A DNA stretch of 64,000 bases from Lumnitzera littorea (Eukaryota; Streptophyta; Magnoliopsida; Myrtales; Combretaceae): NCBI GenBank assembly GCA_024138015.1, contig JAMXBB010000011.1, positions 38,197,893 to 38,261,892 on the forward strand. The letters are read 5' to 3'. The notes below the pieces were generated by a model, which saw only the letters and a program-made list of their open reading frames with translations, had not been told where the DNA came from and ran no database searches. The translations under genes were made by a program, and so were the position numbers. Positions 11,570-21,935 of this stretch are shown one piece after another; the stretch's first letter is position 1; every line of letters begins with the position of its first letter.

Positions 11570-12399
11570 TGATAGGAATCAAGCTACGAGGCTCCTAACC
11601 TACAGCCAGGTTAGAGGACTAGAGGAGTTGGTACAACGAATCCTTATGTTCTAACCAACCCCTACTAGGGTTGAGTACCTCCTTACCAAGTCACCCATTG
11701 TTGTGTGATATGCTAAGTTAATGATTACTCTTTATTGCTAAGTTGACTAATTACTCAACCTCTTCCTTGTCGAGAAGTTGAGAGAGAAAGCCGAACTAAC
11801 TAAGCCATCTCTGCTCAAACAAACTTACGCATCCATACTTTTTGTCCGCATCTTCTAACAACCTCGCCAATGCCACATCGCCACGTATACAGTATCACAT
11901 GTAGAATTTGTAGCACCAATGATTATTTTTCTTGTATATTCATTTTTACCCCTTTATAACATGTACATTGCCCTCCTCAGGGAATGTCTTTTTTGTCTTT
12001 TCCCTTTTGGGCAAGTTATCTTAGTTTGTGGGTATAAATACCTTTGTACTTGTAGTTATAAGACATTAGATAATCTTCAATACACATTTAAGTACCTTCT
12101 TCCCTAAGTAAACACTATTGTTTATTCTCAGCATCACTCTTATCCTTTCCTTTAAGTAAGGTTAGGTGGCGAATAACCTTATTGGACCAATTTGTGCATC
12201 ACATTGAATTGTACTATGAGTCCTCGGAAGTTCCATTAGTACGTTATATCCTCTGGATCTATTCCTAGGTTTTGCTTACTATTTTCGTCCTTTGTTTCCA
12301 CCTTTTCGTATCTTTCCCCATTAACTTTTTTCGAGCTTTCTACAAGCTCAGACCCATTCAATGACCAACCTTATCTATTCTTGGTCACGGTTCGCATCA
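11570..12399 (+). repeat. 5' LTR of G1
   Basis: It starts TGATAGGAATCAAGC and ends TTCGCATCA, four bases before the primer site. It shares long blocks with 17017-17837, including 'ggtataaatacctttgtact' and 'cctaagtaaacact'. TATA box at 12033-12040. Confidence 0.88.
12033..12040 (+). promoter_or_regulatory. TATA box in the G1 5' LTR
   Basis: TATAAATA, conserved at 17471-17478 in the 3' LTR. Confidence 0.6.
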
Positions 12400-12402
12400 T
12401 CT

Positions 12403-12414
12403 TGGTATCAGAGC
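12403..12414 (+). promoter_or_regulatory. Primer-binding site (initiator tRNA-Met)
   Basis: TGGTATCAGAGC is the standard plant site complementary to the 3' end of initiator tRNA-Met, three bases after the LTR. Confidence 0.9.
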
Positions 12415-12573
12415 AAAGGTTTTATGTGAGCTATAGATAGTTCTTACTAAGTTCTGTTATACTTTGTTTTTGTCTATTTGAAACAGAGTCAATTATTGAG
12501 TTCATTTAACTACGATATTATTAGTTGTTCACTTTCTGAAGTGTTTGTTTAAATTTTAAATCTATGAGGAAAA

Positions 12574-13800
12574 ATGACAGACCTAAATATGAATGTTGGT
12601 GCTAGTGATGATAATAGAGTTGTCCACCATGGGCATCAGTCTTAGGGAACTCCCAGAAGCACTGACGAGAGACTCGATAAAGTAACTAACCTCCTGGTAG
12701 ATCTGACCCGAGTTGTTCATGCATTGTCTTGTTGACCCATTAAGGCCACGCAAAACACTCCATAAGCTACTCAACCTGTTAGAGGTCAAAACCCAACTTG
12801 ACCATTTCGAGGTGGAGGAGTTGGCGGATGAGTAAGGAGAAGGATAAACTTAAGAGAGTTAAATGGGGAGGAAGAAGAGTATTTTGAAGAGGAGCGTATA
12901 TGAGTCCTCAGAGCATTCAACCATGTGAAGCTTCAGATTTTGAGTTTTAATGGGTCTGGGAATGTCGACGAGTACCTGGATTAGGAAAAGAAGGTGGAGC
13001 GTGTGTTTGATTATTACCAGTATGAGGATTACAAGAAAGTGAGGACTGCTGCTGTTAAATTTTCTAAATATACTGCCATGAGGTGAAAGAATTTTTAGAC
13101 CATGAGAAGAAGAGAGAGGTACCGAAAGATTAATACTTAGCCCAAGATGAAGAGGGTGCTTAGAAATAGATTCGTACAGGAAACATATCTCCAAGATAGT
13201 TTCATACGGCTTTAGGAGCTGAGACAAGTAGGCTAAATAGTTGATGAATATGTTTAAGAATTCCAAATGCTTATGATAAGATGCGAAGTAGAGGAACCAC
13301 TTACCCGAATAGTTTCAAGGTTTGTCATTAGGTTGAGAGGAGACATTATGGAACTCTAATGATTTGACACAATGGATGAAGTTGTTAGAATTGCCCAATG
13401 GGTAGAAAGGCAAAGAAGAAGCCGAGTAGCAACTAGAGTGCTAACTAGCCGACCAAGATAGGCAAGTAACCGGATATTGTCGAATACTGAGTCGAGAAGT
13501 AAGATAGATGTCAAAGTCACGTAGAAAAGCCAGTCTAAAGATCTAGTACCAACCTGAATGTATGAGAAAGGGCAAGGTCTAGTAGGAGGACTAGCCAGAT
13601 CAAATGCTTCAAGTACCAAGGGTTCGGACATATAGCTGCTTAGTGGCCAAACCAAAGGACAATGGTCATTAAGGGAGACACCTCGAAGTTAGATGTAGAG
13701 AGTACAGATGAGGAACCCGAGGAGGAAAAGGTTCCTACCGAGAATGAGAATGCCAAGAAAGAGTTGATCGAGGAAGACGTGTATGCTGAGGACTTGGACT
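12574..13800 (+). pseudogene. Gag of G1
   Basis: The ATG at 12574 starts MTDLNMNVGASDDN. The capsid part reads LQILSFNGSGNVDEYLD, stop, EKKVERVFDYYQYEDYKKV, then RTAAVKFSKYTAMR. TGA or TAG replaces likely Trp codons after EYLD, AMR and INT. The zinc knuckle near 13594-13650 is broken: the pattern C..C....H....C has its second Cys as Tyr, its last Cys as Trp and a TAG just before the latter (CFKYQGFGHIAA). An acidic linker follows. The open frames on the opposite strand (13356-13655, 12859-13266) are shadows. Confidence 0.75.
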
Positions 13801-14400
13801 AACTACTCATGAATGTCCGACGCACTATGAGCGTGGAGCCCTCACAAGAGGAGGAACAGAGAGAGAACTTATTTTATATCACTTGCAAGGTGAATGAACA
13901 GATGTACAACCTCATCATGGATAGTGGGAGTTGCACCAATGTGGCATCAGCTGACCTTGTCTCAAAACCGAGGTGCCAACTATTGAGTATTCGAAGCCAT
14001 ACAAGTTGCAATGGTTAAGTGACAAGGGAGCATTACACATCACTCAGTAAGTATTACTGCCGATCACTATCAGCAATTACTTCGACTAGATGCCCATGTA
14101 CACTTCTTACATGTTGTTAGGAAGACCTAGGCTGTTTGATAGGAGAGTCATCCATGATGGTTATAAGAATACCTACATGTTCGAGAAGGATGATCAAAAG
14201 ATTACGCTAAATCTAATGCCACTAAGAGAAGTTCACAAGTTATAGACGAAACTTGCTCGTAGATCAAAGAAAGCTTTGGTAATGAGTAAGGTCGAGCTTC
14301 GAGAGGCCATTAATGCAAATGAGCTAACCCTTCTATTGGTTAGGTGACTATTGGAAATGAAGGAGTGGAATGATTTACCCTAAGAGGTGAAGGAAATGTT
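13801..14400 (+). pseudogene. Protease of G1
   Basis: The open stretch 13809-14018 reads ENLFYITCKVNEQMYNLI, then MDSGSCTNVASADLV. The catalytic Asp-Ser-Gly is kept (Asp codon 13920-13922). A frame break follows HTSCNG, and the rest of the protease and the link to reverse transcriptase are strewn with stops. Confidence 0.75.
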
Positions 14401-15850
14401 GGATGAATATGCTAACTTGTTCCCAGAATAGTTGCCCGCAGGGTTGCCCTTAACTCGAGGCATAGAGCACTGCATTAACTTAGTACCCGGTGTTATATTG
14501 CCAATAAGCCAACTTATCGCATGAATCCTGAGAAGGCTTTTAAGCTTCAACGTCAAGTCAATGAGCTGCTAGAAAGAAGATATGTGAGAGAGTCTCAGCC
14601 CTTGTGCTGTGCACTTCTTATGCTAAAGAAGGATGGAACTTAGCAGATGTGTGTTGACAGCCAAGCCGTGAACAAAATCATGATTAAATATAGGTATTCG
14701 ATCCCGAGACTAGAAGACATGCTGGATGAATAGAGTAGAGCCAAAATTTTTAGCAAGATTGATCTTAAGTCCAGCTACCATCAAATCCGCATGAGGCTAG
14801 GAGACAAGTAGAAGACTACGTTCAAAACTCAACATGAGCTTTATGAGTGGATGGTCATGCCCTTCGGCTTATCGAATGCCCCAAGCACCTTCATGAGGCT
14901 TATGAACCATATGTTGAGATATCTCATCAGGAAGTATGTCGCAATGTACTTCGACAACATCTTAATCTACAGTGCTAACATGCCGAGTCATTGTGAACAC
15001 ATCAGAGTAGTCATAGATATTCTCTATGTTGGGAGATTATTTGGCAACCTAAAGAAATGTTATTTTTGCTAGCATGAATGGTATTCTTGGGCTATGTAAT
15101 CAGTAGAGAAGGCTTGCGAGTCGATTATGAGAAGATTTGAGCAATTGTTAAATGGCCAACCCCTACTACTTGTGTCAACATGAGAAGTTTCCATGGACTG
15201 GCTTGGTTTTACTAAAGGTTCATCAAGAACTTCAGTATTCTCACTATACTACTTACTGAATTAATAAGGAAAAACATTGACTTCCAATGGGGAGAAAGGG
15301 AGGAGAGGAGTTTTGCCGAAGTAAAGGAGAAGTTGACCTCTGCCTTAGTGTTAGTACTCCCCGACTTCGATAAAATTTTTGAGCTAGGGTGCGACGCATT
15401 AAGCATTGGAATAGGTATTGTCTTAATGCAAGAAGGACAACCAATTGCCTTCCATAGTGAGAAGCTTTAAGGACCCTAGTTAAATTACTTTGTATATGAT
15501 AAAGAACTCTTGGTACTAATCCAAGCACTGCAAATATGGCAGCATTATCTATTGCTGAGAAAATTTGTCATATATACTGATCATGAGTCATTATGGTACC
15601 GCCAGAGTCAGACCAAATTGTCCTAGCAGCAGGCGAGATGGGTTGAATTCCTTGAAGGATTCAATTTTATGATCAAGCATAAGCAAGGAAAGAGCAATGT
15701 AGTTGCAGATGCTCTATCGAGGAGGTACGCGCTCTTATCAGAACTATAGACCAAACTGTTTAGTTTTGTAAGTATCAAAGAATAGTACTCCAAGGATCCA
15801 TACTTTGGACCAATAATTTTGAGATATGTGGATAAGAGAATAGTAGACAA
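14400..15850 (+). pseudogene. Reverse transcriptase-RNase H of G1
   Basis: Recognisable reverse transcriptase boxes are LPLTRGIEH near 14450, KAFKLQRQVNELLERRYV, KIFSKIDLKSSYHQIRMRLG near 14750, and WMVMPFGLSNAPSTFMRLMN near 14850. The active site reads YFDNILIY: the second Asp (14957-14959) is Asn, which is fatal for polymerisation. RNase H follows: FELGCDALSIGIGIVL near 15380, YTDHESL near 15580, VVADALSRR near 15700. TAG or TAA stops replace expected Gln or Trp at many points, for example after GDK before KTTFKT. Confidence 0.85.
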
Positions 15851-17029
15851 GTATTATGTGTAGGATGACTATTTGTTCCAAGAAGGAAAATTGTGCATGC
15901 CGACTTGTTCCCTACGAGAATTATTAATTAGGGAAGTTCATAGTAGAGGACTCTTCGAACATTTTGGAGGGAGAAGGACCTGTGAACTAGTGAATGGCTA
16001 ATTCTTTTGGTTGAGAATGCAAAGGGATGTGCACCGAGTGATCAAAAGTTGTACTACGTGCAAAAAGGCTAAGTATCGAGCTGAACAAGGGAAGGTAATG
16101 GCCATACCTGCTCCGATGAGGTCATGGACTGAACTAAGCATAGACTTTGTTCTCGAACTGCCAAAAACTACCCAAGGAAAAGATTCTATAATGGTTATTG
16201 TAGATCAGTTCAGTAAGATGGCACACTTCGTGCTCTGCACCAAAACTAACGACACTTCGGCTATTACTTCTCTTTTCTTACAGGAGATTATGCGAATATA
16301 TGGCGTGCCGAGGAATGTAGTCTCTGATAGAGACCCGAAGTTCTTAAGTCATTTCTGGAGAACCCTATGGCGTCGGCTGGGAACCAAATTACTTTTCAGT
16401 ACCTCTTGTCACCCCCAAATCGATGGCTAAACAAAGGTGGTTAATCGTACTTTGGGTTCACTACTTTGAGTTGTAGTCAACAAGAACTTGGTTGATTGGG
16501 ATGTTTGCCTGCCAGTGGTTGAGTTTGCTTACAACCAAATCGTACATGACACCACTAAGTAGACCCCCTTTGAAGTGGTCTGAATCCTAAGTTGCCCCTC
16601 AACCATGCCCCTGTACCCGTACCTATGTAAGAGGACTCCAACGCCTTAGCTAAGGCACAATCCCTTCAGCACATCTATGATAAGGTCACTCTATACATCA
16701 ACCAAGTTGCTAGAAGAATGCGTGAAAAAACCAAGGGTCAGTCGGCAAAACAATTTCAGCCGAGAGACTTGGTACGGCCATACCTCAATAAGGAATGGTT
16801 TTCGAGCAAAAGGAGAAACAAATTAACAGCAAGAGCAGAAGGACCTTTCAAAATCCTTTAGAAAAGCAATGACAACGCCTAAAGGTTGGAACTGCCTAAA
16901 GACTATGGGGTTTCTAATGCCTTCAACATCGCCAACCTCAATCCATATCACCCTGATGGAGAATTGAGTGAACACCATTCGGATTTGATCCCAAATCCAA
17001 AACAACCTTGAAGGAATGATGGGAGTTAA
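15850..17029 (+). pseudogene. Integrase of G1, stop codon inside the 3' LTR
   Basis: The HHCC zinc region spans about 15940-16060 (VIKSCTTCKKAK). The core is open at 16011-16430: IDFVLELPK with the first Asp, VVSDRDPKF with the second (16326-16328). The position 35 residues on, normally Glu, is Lys (AAG, 16434-16436) after IDG-stop-T. The C-terminal part reads LPKDYGVSNAFNIANLNPY. The frame continues past the last Asp/His-rich stretch as NDGS and stops at TAA 17027-17029, which is 11 bases inside the 3' LTR. No chromodomain is visible. Confidence 0.82.
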
Positions 17030-17837
17030 GCTACGAGGCTCTTGACTCGCAACTGGGCTCGATGACTAAAGGGGCTAGCATGACGAATCCTTATGTTCCA
17101 ACTAACCCTTATCGAGGTCGAGTACCTCCTTATCGAGTTACCTCTAATGCCGTATCGTATAACCGCCCATTGTTATGTGGTATGTCGAGTTAACAATTAC
17201 TCTCTATTGCCGAGTCGACTCGAGAGAAAGCCAAACTGACTAAGCCATCCTTGCTCAGGCAAACCCACGCATCCGTACTTTTGTCCGCATCTCCTAACGA
17301 CCTCACCAATACCGCATTTCCACGTGTACAGTATCACATGTAAAATCTATAGCACCAATGATTATTTTCCTTATATATTCATTTTTGCCCCTTTATAACA
17401 TGTACATTGCCATCCTTAGGAAATGTCCTTTTTGTCTTTCCCCTTTTGGGCAAGTTGCCCTAGTTGCGAGTATAAATACCTTTGTACTTATAGTTGTAAG
17501 ACATTAAATAATCTTTAATATACTTTTGAGTACCTTCTTCCCTAAGTAAACACTGTTGTTTATTCTCAGCATCACTCTTATCTTTTCCCTTAAGCAAGGT
17601 TAGGTGGCGAGTAACCTCATTAGACCAATTCATGTGTCACATTGAATTATGCCCTAAGTCCTCGGAAGTTCCATTGGTGCATCATATCCTTTAAAGCTGT
17701 TCGTGGGTTTTGCTTACTGTTTTTGTCCTTTGTTTTCACCCTTTCGTACCTTTCCCCATTGACTCTTTTTAAGCTTTCTACGAGCTCGGACCCATTCAAC
17801 GACTGGCCTTGCTTATTCTTGGTTACAATTCGCATCA
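17017..17837 (+). repeat. 3' LTR of G1
   Basis: It starts TGATGGGAGTTAAGC and ends TTCGCATCA. It is paired with 11570-12399. Its first 13 bases also encode the last residues and stop of pol. TATA box at 17471-17478. Confidence 0.88.
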
Positions 17838-17842
17838 ATAAG
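17838..17842. repeat. Right target site duplication (ataag)
   Basis: Pairs with gcaag at 11565-11569, with two transitions. Confidence 0.5.
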
Positions 17843-18520
17843 AGAGGTTTTTGTTACTGTGTGAACAGCAGTGGGGAATTGGAGTGGAATCCGATTGACT
17901 GAAATTTTTTTTTCTTTTAGTGAGTTCATAATTTTCTTCTTTTACGCCACGCACTTTGTATTTATAAAACCCAAAACGGATCATATCGAATCTAATATAT
18001 CATATTGATTTTAATCTAATTTGATAAAATTTAAATTAGAGTTAAATCATTTATATTAATTCAAATCCAATTTAATAAAAAACAAACTAAATTTAAATTT
18101 TTTATAATGATTCAAGTCCGATTAGATTTGATTAAATGTGAATCCCATAAGCTCAACCCATTTTTTGTAAAAAGTAAAACACACATAAGTGCTTAACGAG
18201 ATTTGAACCTATGACTTCAAGTTAACTCCATATTAATACTCCAATATTTATTCGTTAAGCCGTTAGCCTATACCTTGAGTTTTATTACAACTAAATTGTA
18301 CTGAAGCTACACGACTTTCTAAAATAATTATTTAAACCGAACTAAAACTTTAAACAATTGACCCCTAAAATAATTTATTCCCTAAAACTTTAAAAAACTT
18401 TATAATTTTTCTTTTTTCATTTTTTTTCTTGTATTTTCTTCGTTTTTCAATTTATTATTATATATATATATTTTTAGTTTAGAATTAGAACCCTATTAAA
18501 AAAAAAAAAAACAAAACTAT
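17843..18520. other. Gene-free AT-rich stretch with a tRNA-like internal promoter remnant
   Basis: There is no coding region. On the minus strand 18275-18198 there is a GGCTAACGGCTTAACG box and, about 45 bases on, GGTTCAAATC. This layout resembles the A and B boxes of tRNA-derived SINEs. A minus-strand TATA-like site lies at 17958-17966. The stretch 17843-18000 may be the outer part of the Tat LTR. Confidence 0.35.
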
Positions 18521-19287
18521 GACTACTAAGGGCAAAAATCGAGTGTCTAAAATTAACATTTGGAATTCCTTAACATAATTGTCCACACTCAATGCTCCTT
18601 ATCTCAGTTTTTGTAGTCACTTGAAGACATCTTGTAGATAATAGCTCAACACAAACCTTCTCTGCATAACTCTCTTCATACCATCCTAACTCCTAATCTC
18701 TCGTTCTCCTTCCCTTCTTCTAGTAGCTTGCAAGTTTTTCCACCATAAGACGGCATAACCAGTGAACTCCAACATAACAAGTCTAACCTTTGCATTATCA
18801 GACACTTCATGGCATTCAAACTGTTTTTTAATCTTATCTACCCAATCTAAGTACTCCTCAACATCACTACTTCTAGAGAAACTTAGAATATGCATTTGTA
18901 ACCCTTCAACTCTAAGGGCTCGTGCATTTCTTTCCTTAGGCTCGTAGTACCCCTTTGCCTCGTCATCTCCTTCTGCTTCCTACTCAATCTTTTTAAGTGC
19001 TAGCCTTTGTCTAGCATCCCTACCAACTCCTTCAGCTCGGGGTGGTTGAGCATTAGCTCGGTCAAACTGACCATTGCCTTACCCTTGTTGCTTGCGTTCC
19101 CTAGTGGGGTTGTTTCTAGCTCGCTACTTATCTTCTTGGATAACAGTCGCCAAACTAGCTACTAAGTTGGTAAGCCTATCCAAGTGGTCACCCACTAATT
19201 GAGGTGAGAAGCTTCCTTCCTGTCTTTGGCTTCGTCGAGTACCACTTTCTTGGTTACCTAAAGTTCCTTGAACACTAGAATCTGACA
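18521..19287 (-). pseudogene. Gag fragment of a second minus-strand gypsy element
   Basis: The minus-strand ATG at 19287 starts MSDSSVQGTLGNQESGTRR. The frame reads on through LVGDHLDRLTNLVASLATVI and into the open part 18895-18686, MHILSFSRSSDVEEYLDWVD, then KIKKQFECHEVSDNAKVRL and EFTGYAVLWWKNLQ. This is the same gag family as G1 but less damaged: both Trp of the WW motif are present. Stops are few (TAG after EDK, TAA after QQG and later ones). The frame ends near 18521, where unrelated AT-rich DNA starts, so everything 3' of mid-gag is missing. Confidence 0.72.
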
Positions 19288-19493
19288 TTGTTGGTTACTT
19301 CACAATGACAATTTCACAACAAACACACAGTCAACCATACTTTGTTTTGTGTATTGAAAATAGGGGAAAATAGAGTATAGAACACTTCTCAACTACTAAA
19401 CTTCAAAACTAATAATAGAACCACCATCACATGAGAGCAGTGACAAACTACTAAAAGAACACAATAGCGAAATCCAGTTTTGAACGTAGCCAA

Positions 19494-19505
19494 GCTTTGA
19501 TACCA
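19494..19505 (-). promoter_or_regulatory. Primer-binding site (initiator tRNA-Met)
   Basis: The minus strand reads TGGTATCAAAGC, one transition from the standard site. It sits three bases from the LTR edge. Confidence 0.75.
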
Positions 19506-19508
19506 AGA

Positions 19509-20043
19509 TGATACGAACTCATGAATGAACATACAAACCTAATATCACGCGTAACTAAAGGGAGTGAGTCCAAGCCGCAAGATGGCTCGAAAGGTAAATG
19601 ATAGTTGACGGAGAGCAGGGGTTTCCATGCATTGACGATGGATATGACACATAAACACCTCACATAAGCATAGGTTACACTTGATATGACACATAAGTAT
19701 GGCCGGAGGTCACTCGCCACTAATCCACGCTCAAATGGGCTAGATAAGAGTAGCTCAAGAGTAGGCAAGAGGATACTTAGCTCAAGAGAAGGTGAAAAGT
19801 TCAGTGTATTCTTCTATATATCCTTTTGGCGGTCATTACATTATGTGACTATTTAAAGTACTTGGTTAGGGCAAGTTATATGTTACAGATAATTACAAAA
19901 ATGAATTCCTATTTGCTAAATAAAAAGGAAAATACTTTACAAGTAAAACACAAAATCATGCATAGAGAACATCATTTGTTAGAAAGGACAGTATAGTTGT
20001 TAGAAAGGACAATATGCGTGTGTTTTACTTTATGATTCTAACA
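19509..20043 (-). mobile_element. 5' LTR of the truncated minus-strand gypsy element
   Basis: On the element strand it starts TGTTAGAATCATAAAG (20043) and ends GTTCGTATCA (19509), next to the primer site. That fixes the inner edge well. The outer edge rests on the TG dinucleotide alone because no partner LTR is in the window. A TTTAAATAG on the minus strand near 19850 may be its TATA box. Confidence 0.55.
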
Positions 20044-20440
20044 GTATTATGATCCGAGCAGGGGTAGGCCTTTGTTCAAGTCTGTTTGGCGTAAGAAGTT
20101 TCGTACCCTGACTATCGAGGCTAAACTGAGGTTGGCTTAAAGATGGCTCATAATGGGGTCGATCTCAAATGGTCGACTCTTGACAGTTATCAACTCGGCC
20201 TTAGTATTGTAGAGATTGCTGTATTTGGATTTGGCGCTTAGACTACTGCAAAGCGGAGGGTTCGGTTGTTTGGCACGTCAGCTGGTCACTTCGACAATAT
20301 CTTGGATGGCATAGAGAGCATTGGCAGATCAAATTGGGGCAAACACTACTTTTCAGCACTTAACTCACCTCAAACAACTTGGCGAACCACCTAAGAGAGC
20401 CCCAAGCTTAAGAACATGTAATTGATCCTTGATCCCTATC
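20044..20440. other. No gene recognised
   Basis: A stretch of average composition with no long open frame and no motif that I recognise. It is probably old repeat sequence between two LTR remnants. Confidence 0.4.
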
Positions 20441-21880
20441 ACAGTAGGTATCGTATACTCTTATAAAGCTCTTCCATTCAGTAATAAAGGATGAATGGAG
20501 TATTATTCCCATGAGGATTAAATCAAGTATAAGACTAGTATCAATTCTACTATTATCTAAGCACTCAAAAAATTTATTATAAACTTAACTAAATTATCAA
20601 AACTATCTAAGAACAAGGAAATAGAATAGAATGATCATGAAGAGAATTTTTATCGATTCAATCAATAATTATGTAAGAAAATTGAATCCACCATAATATA
20701 CCAATCTCAGTGTAAGTATAATTATAATTGGCTACTTGGTTATTCTTATAAATTTACTAAAGTACTTTTTTTCCTTTCTGAGTCCTAAAGTTCTTCTATG
20801 GGTTAATAATCTATTTTATTTCTTGAATCATCAAATTATTAACCATCCAAATTAAATTCCTAGATTCCTTCAATTAATTTCACATGGATTCAAAAATACA
20901 ATTACTTATCTTCCAATATGTAATTGACTAATGTCATAAATGAATCTCTCTTGAATTCCTTTAGTTAGAAATTAACAAGAGCATTGGAATAAGCCCTAAG
21001 TGTAAATTTAATTTAATCAAAGATAATTACAATCTTTTAATTTCATAAAATATCTTTCCACTTTAAAAACACATTTTATAATTCTATGCTTTGAGCCCTA
21101 AACATAAGATCATAATATCAAGATTCAACAAGAATAATTCAAGCATAAAATTATATTATAATAAAGTCACAAACACAATTAGCAATTAGACTTCACCAAT
21201 TTCCTACATAAAGTAATTTTGTACATGATTAAATTAAAAAAATATACAATAAGATAAAAACATACCATGAAAATATTCACAATTGAAAAACTGATTTTTT
21301 TTTAAAATAAAGTATGCACGAAAACACCTAAGAAAAGAATAAGAAATTGAAGTCCTGATACAAAGTTGAATTCATGGCTGGTTTAGTTAATGTCTAGTTT
21401 ATCACTTTTTACTGCTATCTCTATATGTTTTTCCCTCATGTGTTCAAAATGCCTTCTCAAAAAAAAAAAAAAAATGCCTCTCTTATTCTCTTGAATGTTG
21501 TGGTTAAGTTATGAAAAGGGTAGGAAAAGTTGTCCCCCTTCTCCATTAAAATAAAGAGGAACATTATATATATTGCAAATCCCAAGTGTCATTTGTAATT
21601 TAGGAGGGATGGAGCAACCTGCTGTATGGGGTGCATGGCGTTCCTTATTTGATTTTCTTTGTGGGCCTCAATCTACATTTGGAAAATGATAGGCTTGATC
21701 CAATGTATGTCGTCCACCGTAGCCCTTCCTTTTGTTTATCTTCAAGTGCCAACTACAAGAGACCAAGAGTGGAAATGATCCAATGTTGGTAGTTCATCGT
21801 GAGCCCCATTTTTAATTGCTTGTCCATGTGTTAGTTTCGCACAAATGATAATTCAAAAATCAATTCCAATTGTTAAGGAA
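20441..21880 (-). mobile_element. Probable LTR remnant (minus strand)
   Basis: The minus strand ends with a clause built like the 3' end of Athila/Tat LTRs: 'atcctcatgggaataatac' followed about 50 bases later by 'gagtatacgatacctactg'. The left edge near 20441 would be TATCACAG. It is AT-rich with no coding frame. Near the right end 'gatccaatgt...tcgtccaccg' recurs imperfectly about 80 bases apart (21690-21800). No partner copy, primer site or duplication was found. Confidence 0.35.
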
Positions 21881-21935
21881 CGTAACTACTCAAAAAAAAA
21901 AAAAAAAAAGATTGATGGAAGAGATATTCTATGTA

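Larger units (their letters stand above)
11570..17837 (+). mobile_element. Complete but inactive Ty3/gypsy retrotransposon ('G1')
   Basis: It has two LTRs (830 and 821 bp), an initiator-Met primer site at 12403, then gag, protease, RT-RNase H and integrase in the usual gypsy order, ending in the 3' LTR. Both LTRs share the TGAT...CGCATCA ends but differ clearly by eye, mostly by transitions, so the insertion is old. Every domain contains stops. It is a sister of the element at 49016-55558: same LTR start (TGATGGGAGTTAA-like), same stop-in-LTR arrangement. It looks like a chromovirus-type pol without a chromodomain that I can see. The clade (CRM, Reina or other) is not settled. It is inserted in the G/T-rich stretch next to the Tat LTR. 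Confidence 0.88.

Noticed and set aside
12859..13655. Minus-strand open frames of 135 and 99 codons
   Set aside because: They oppose the recognisable gag of G1.
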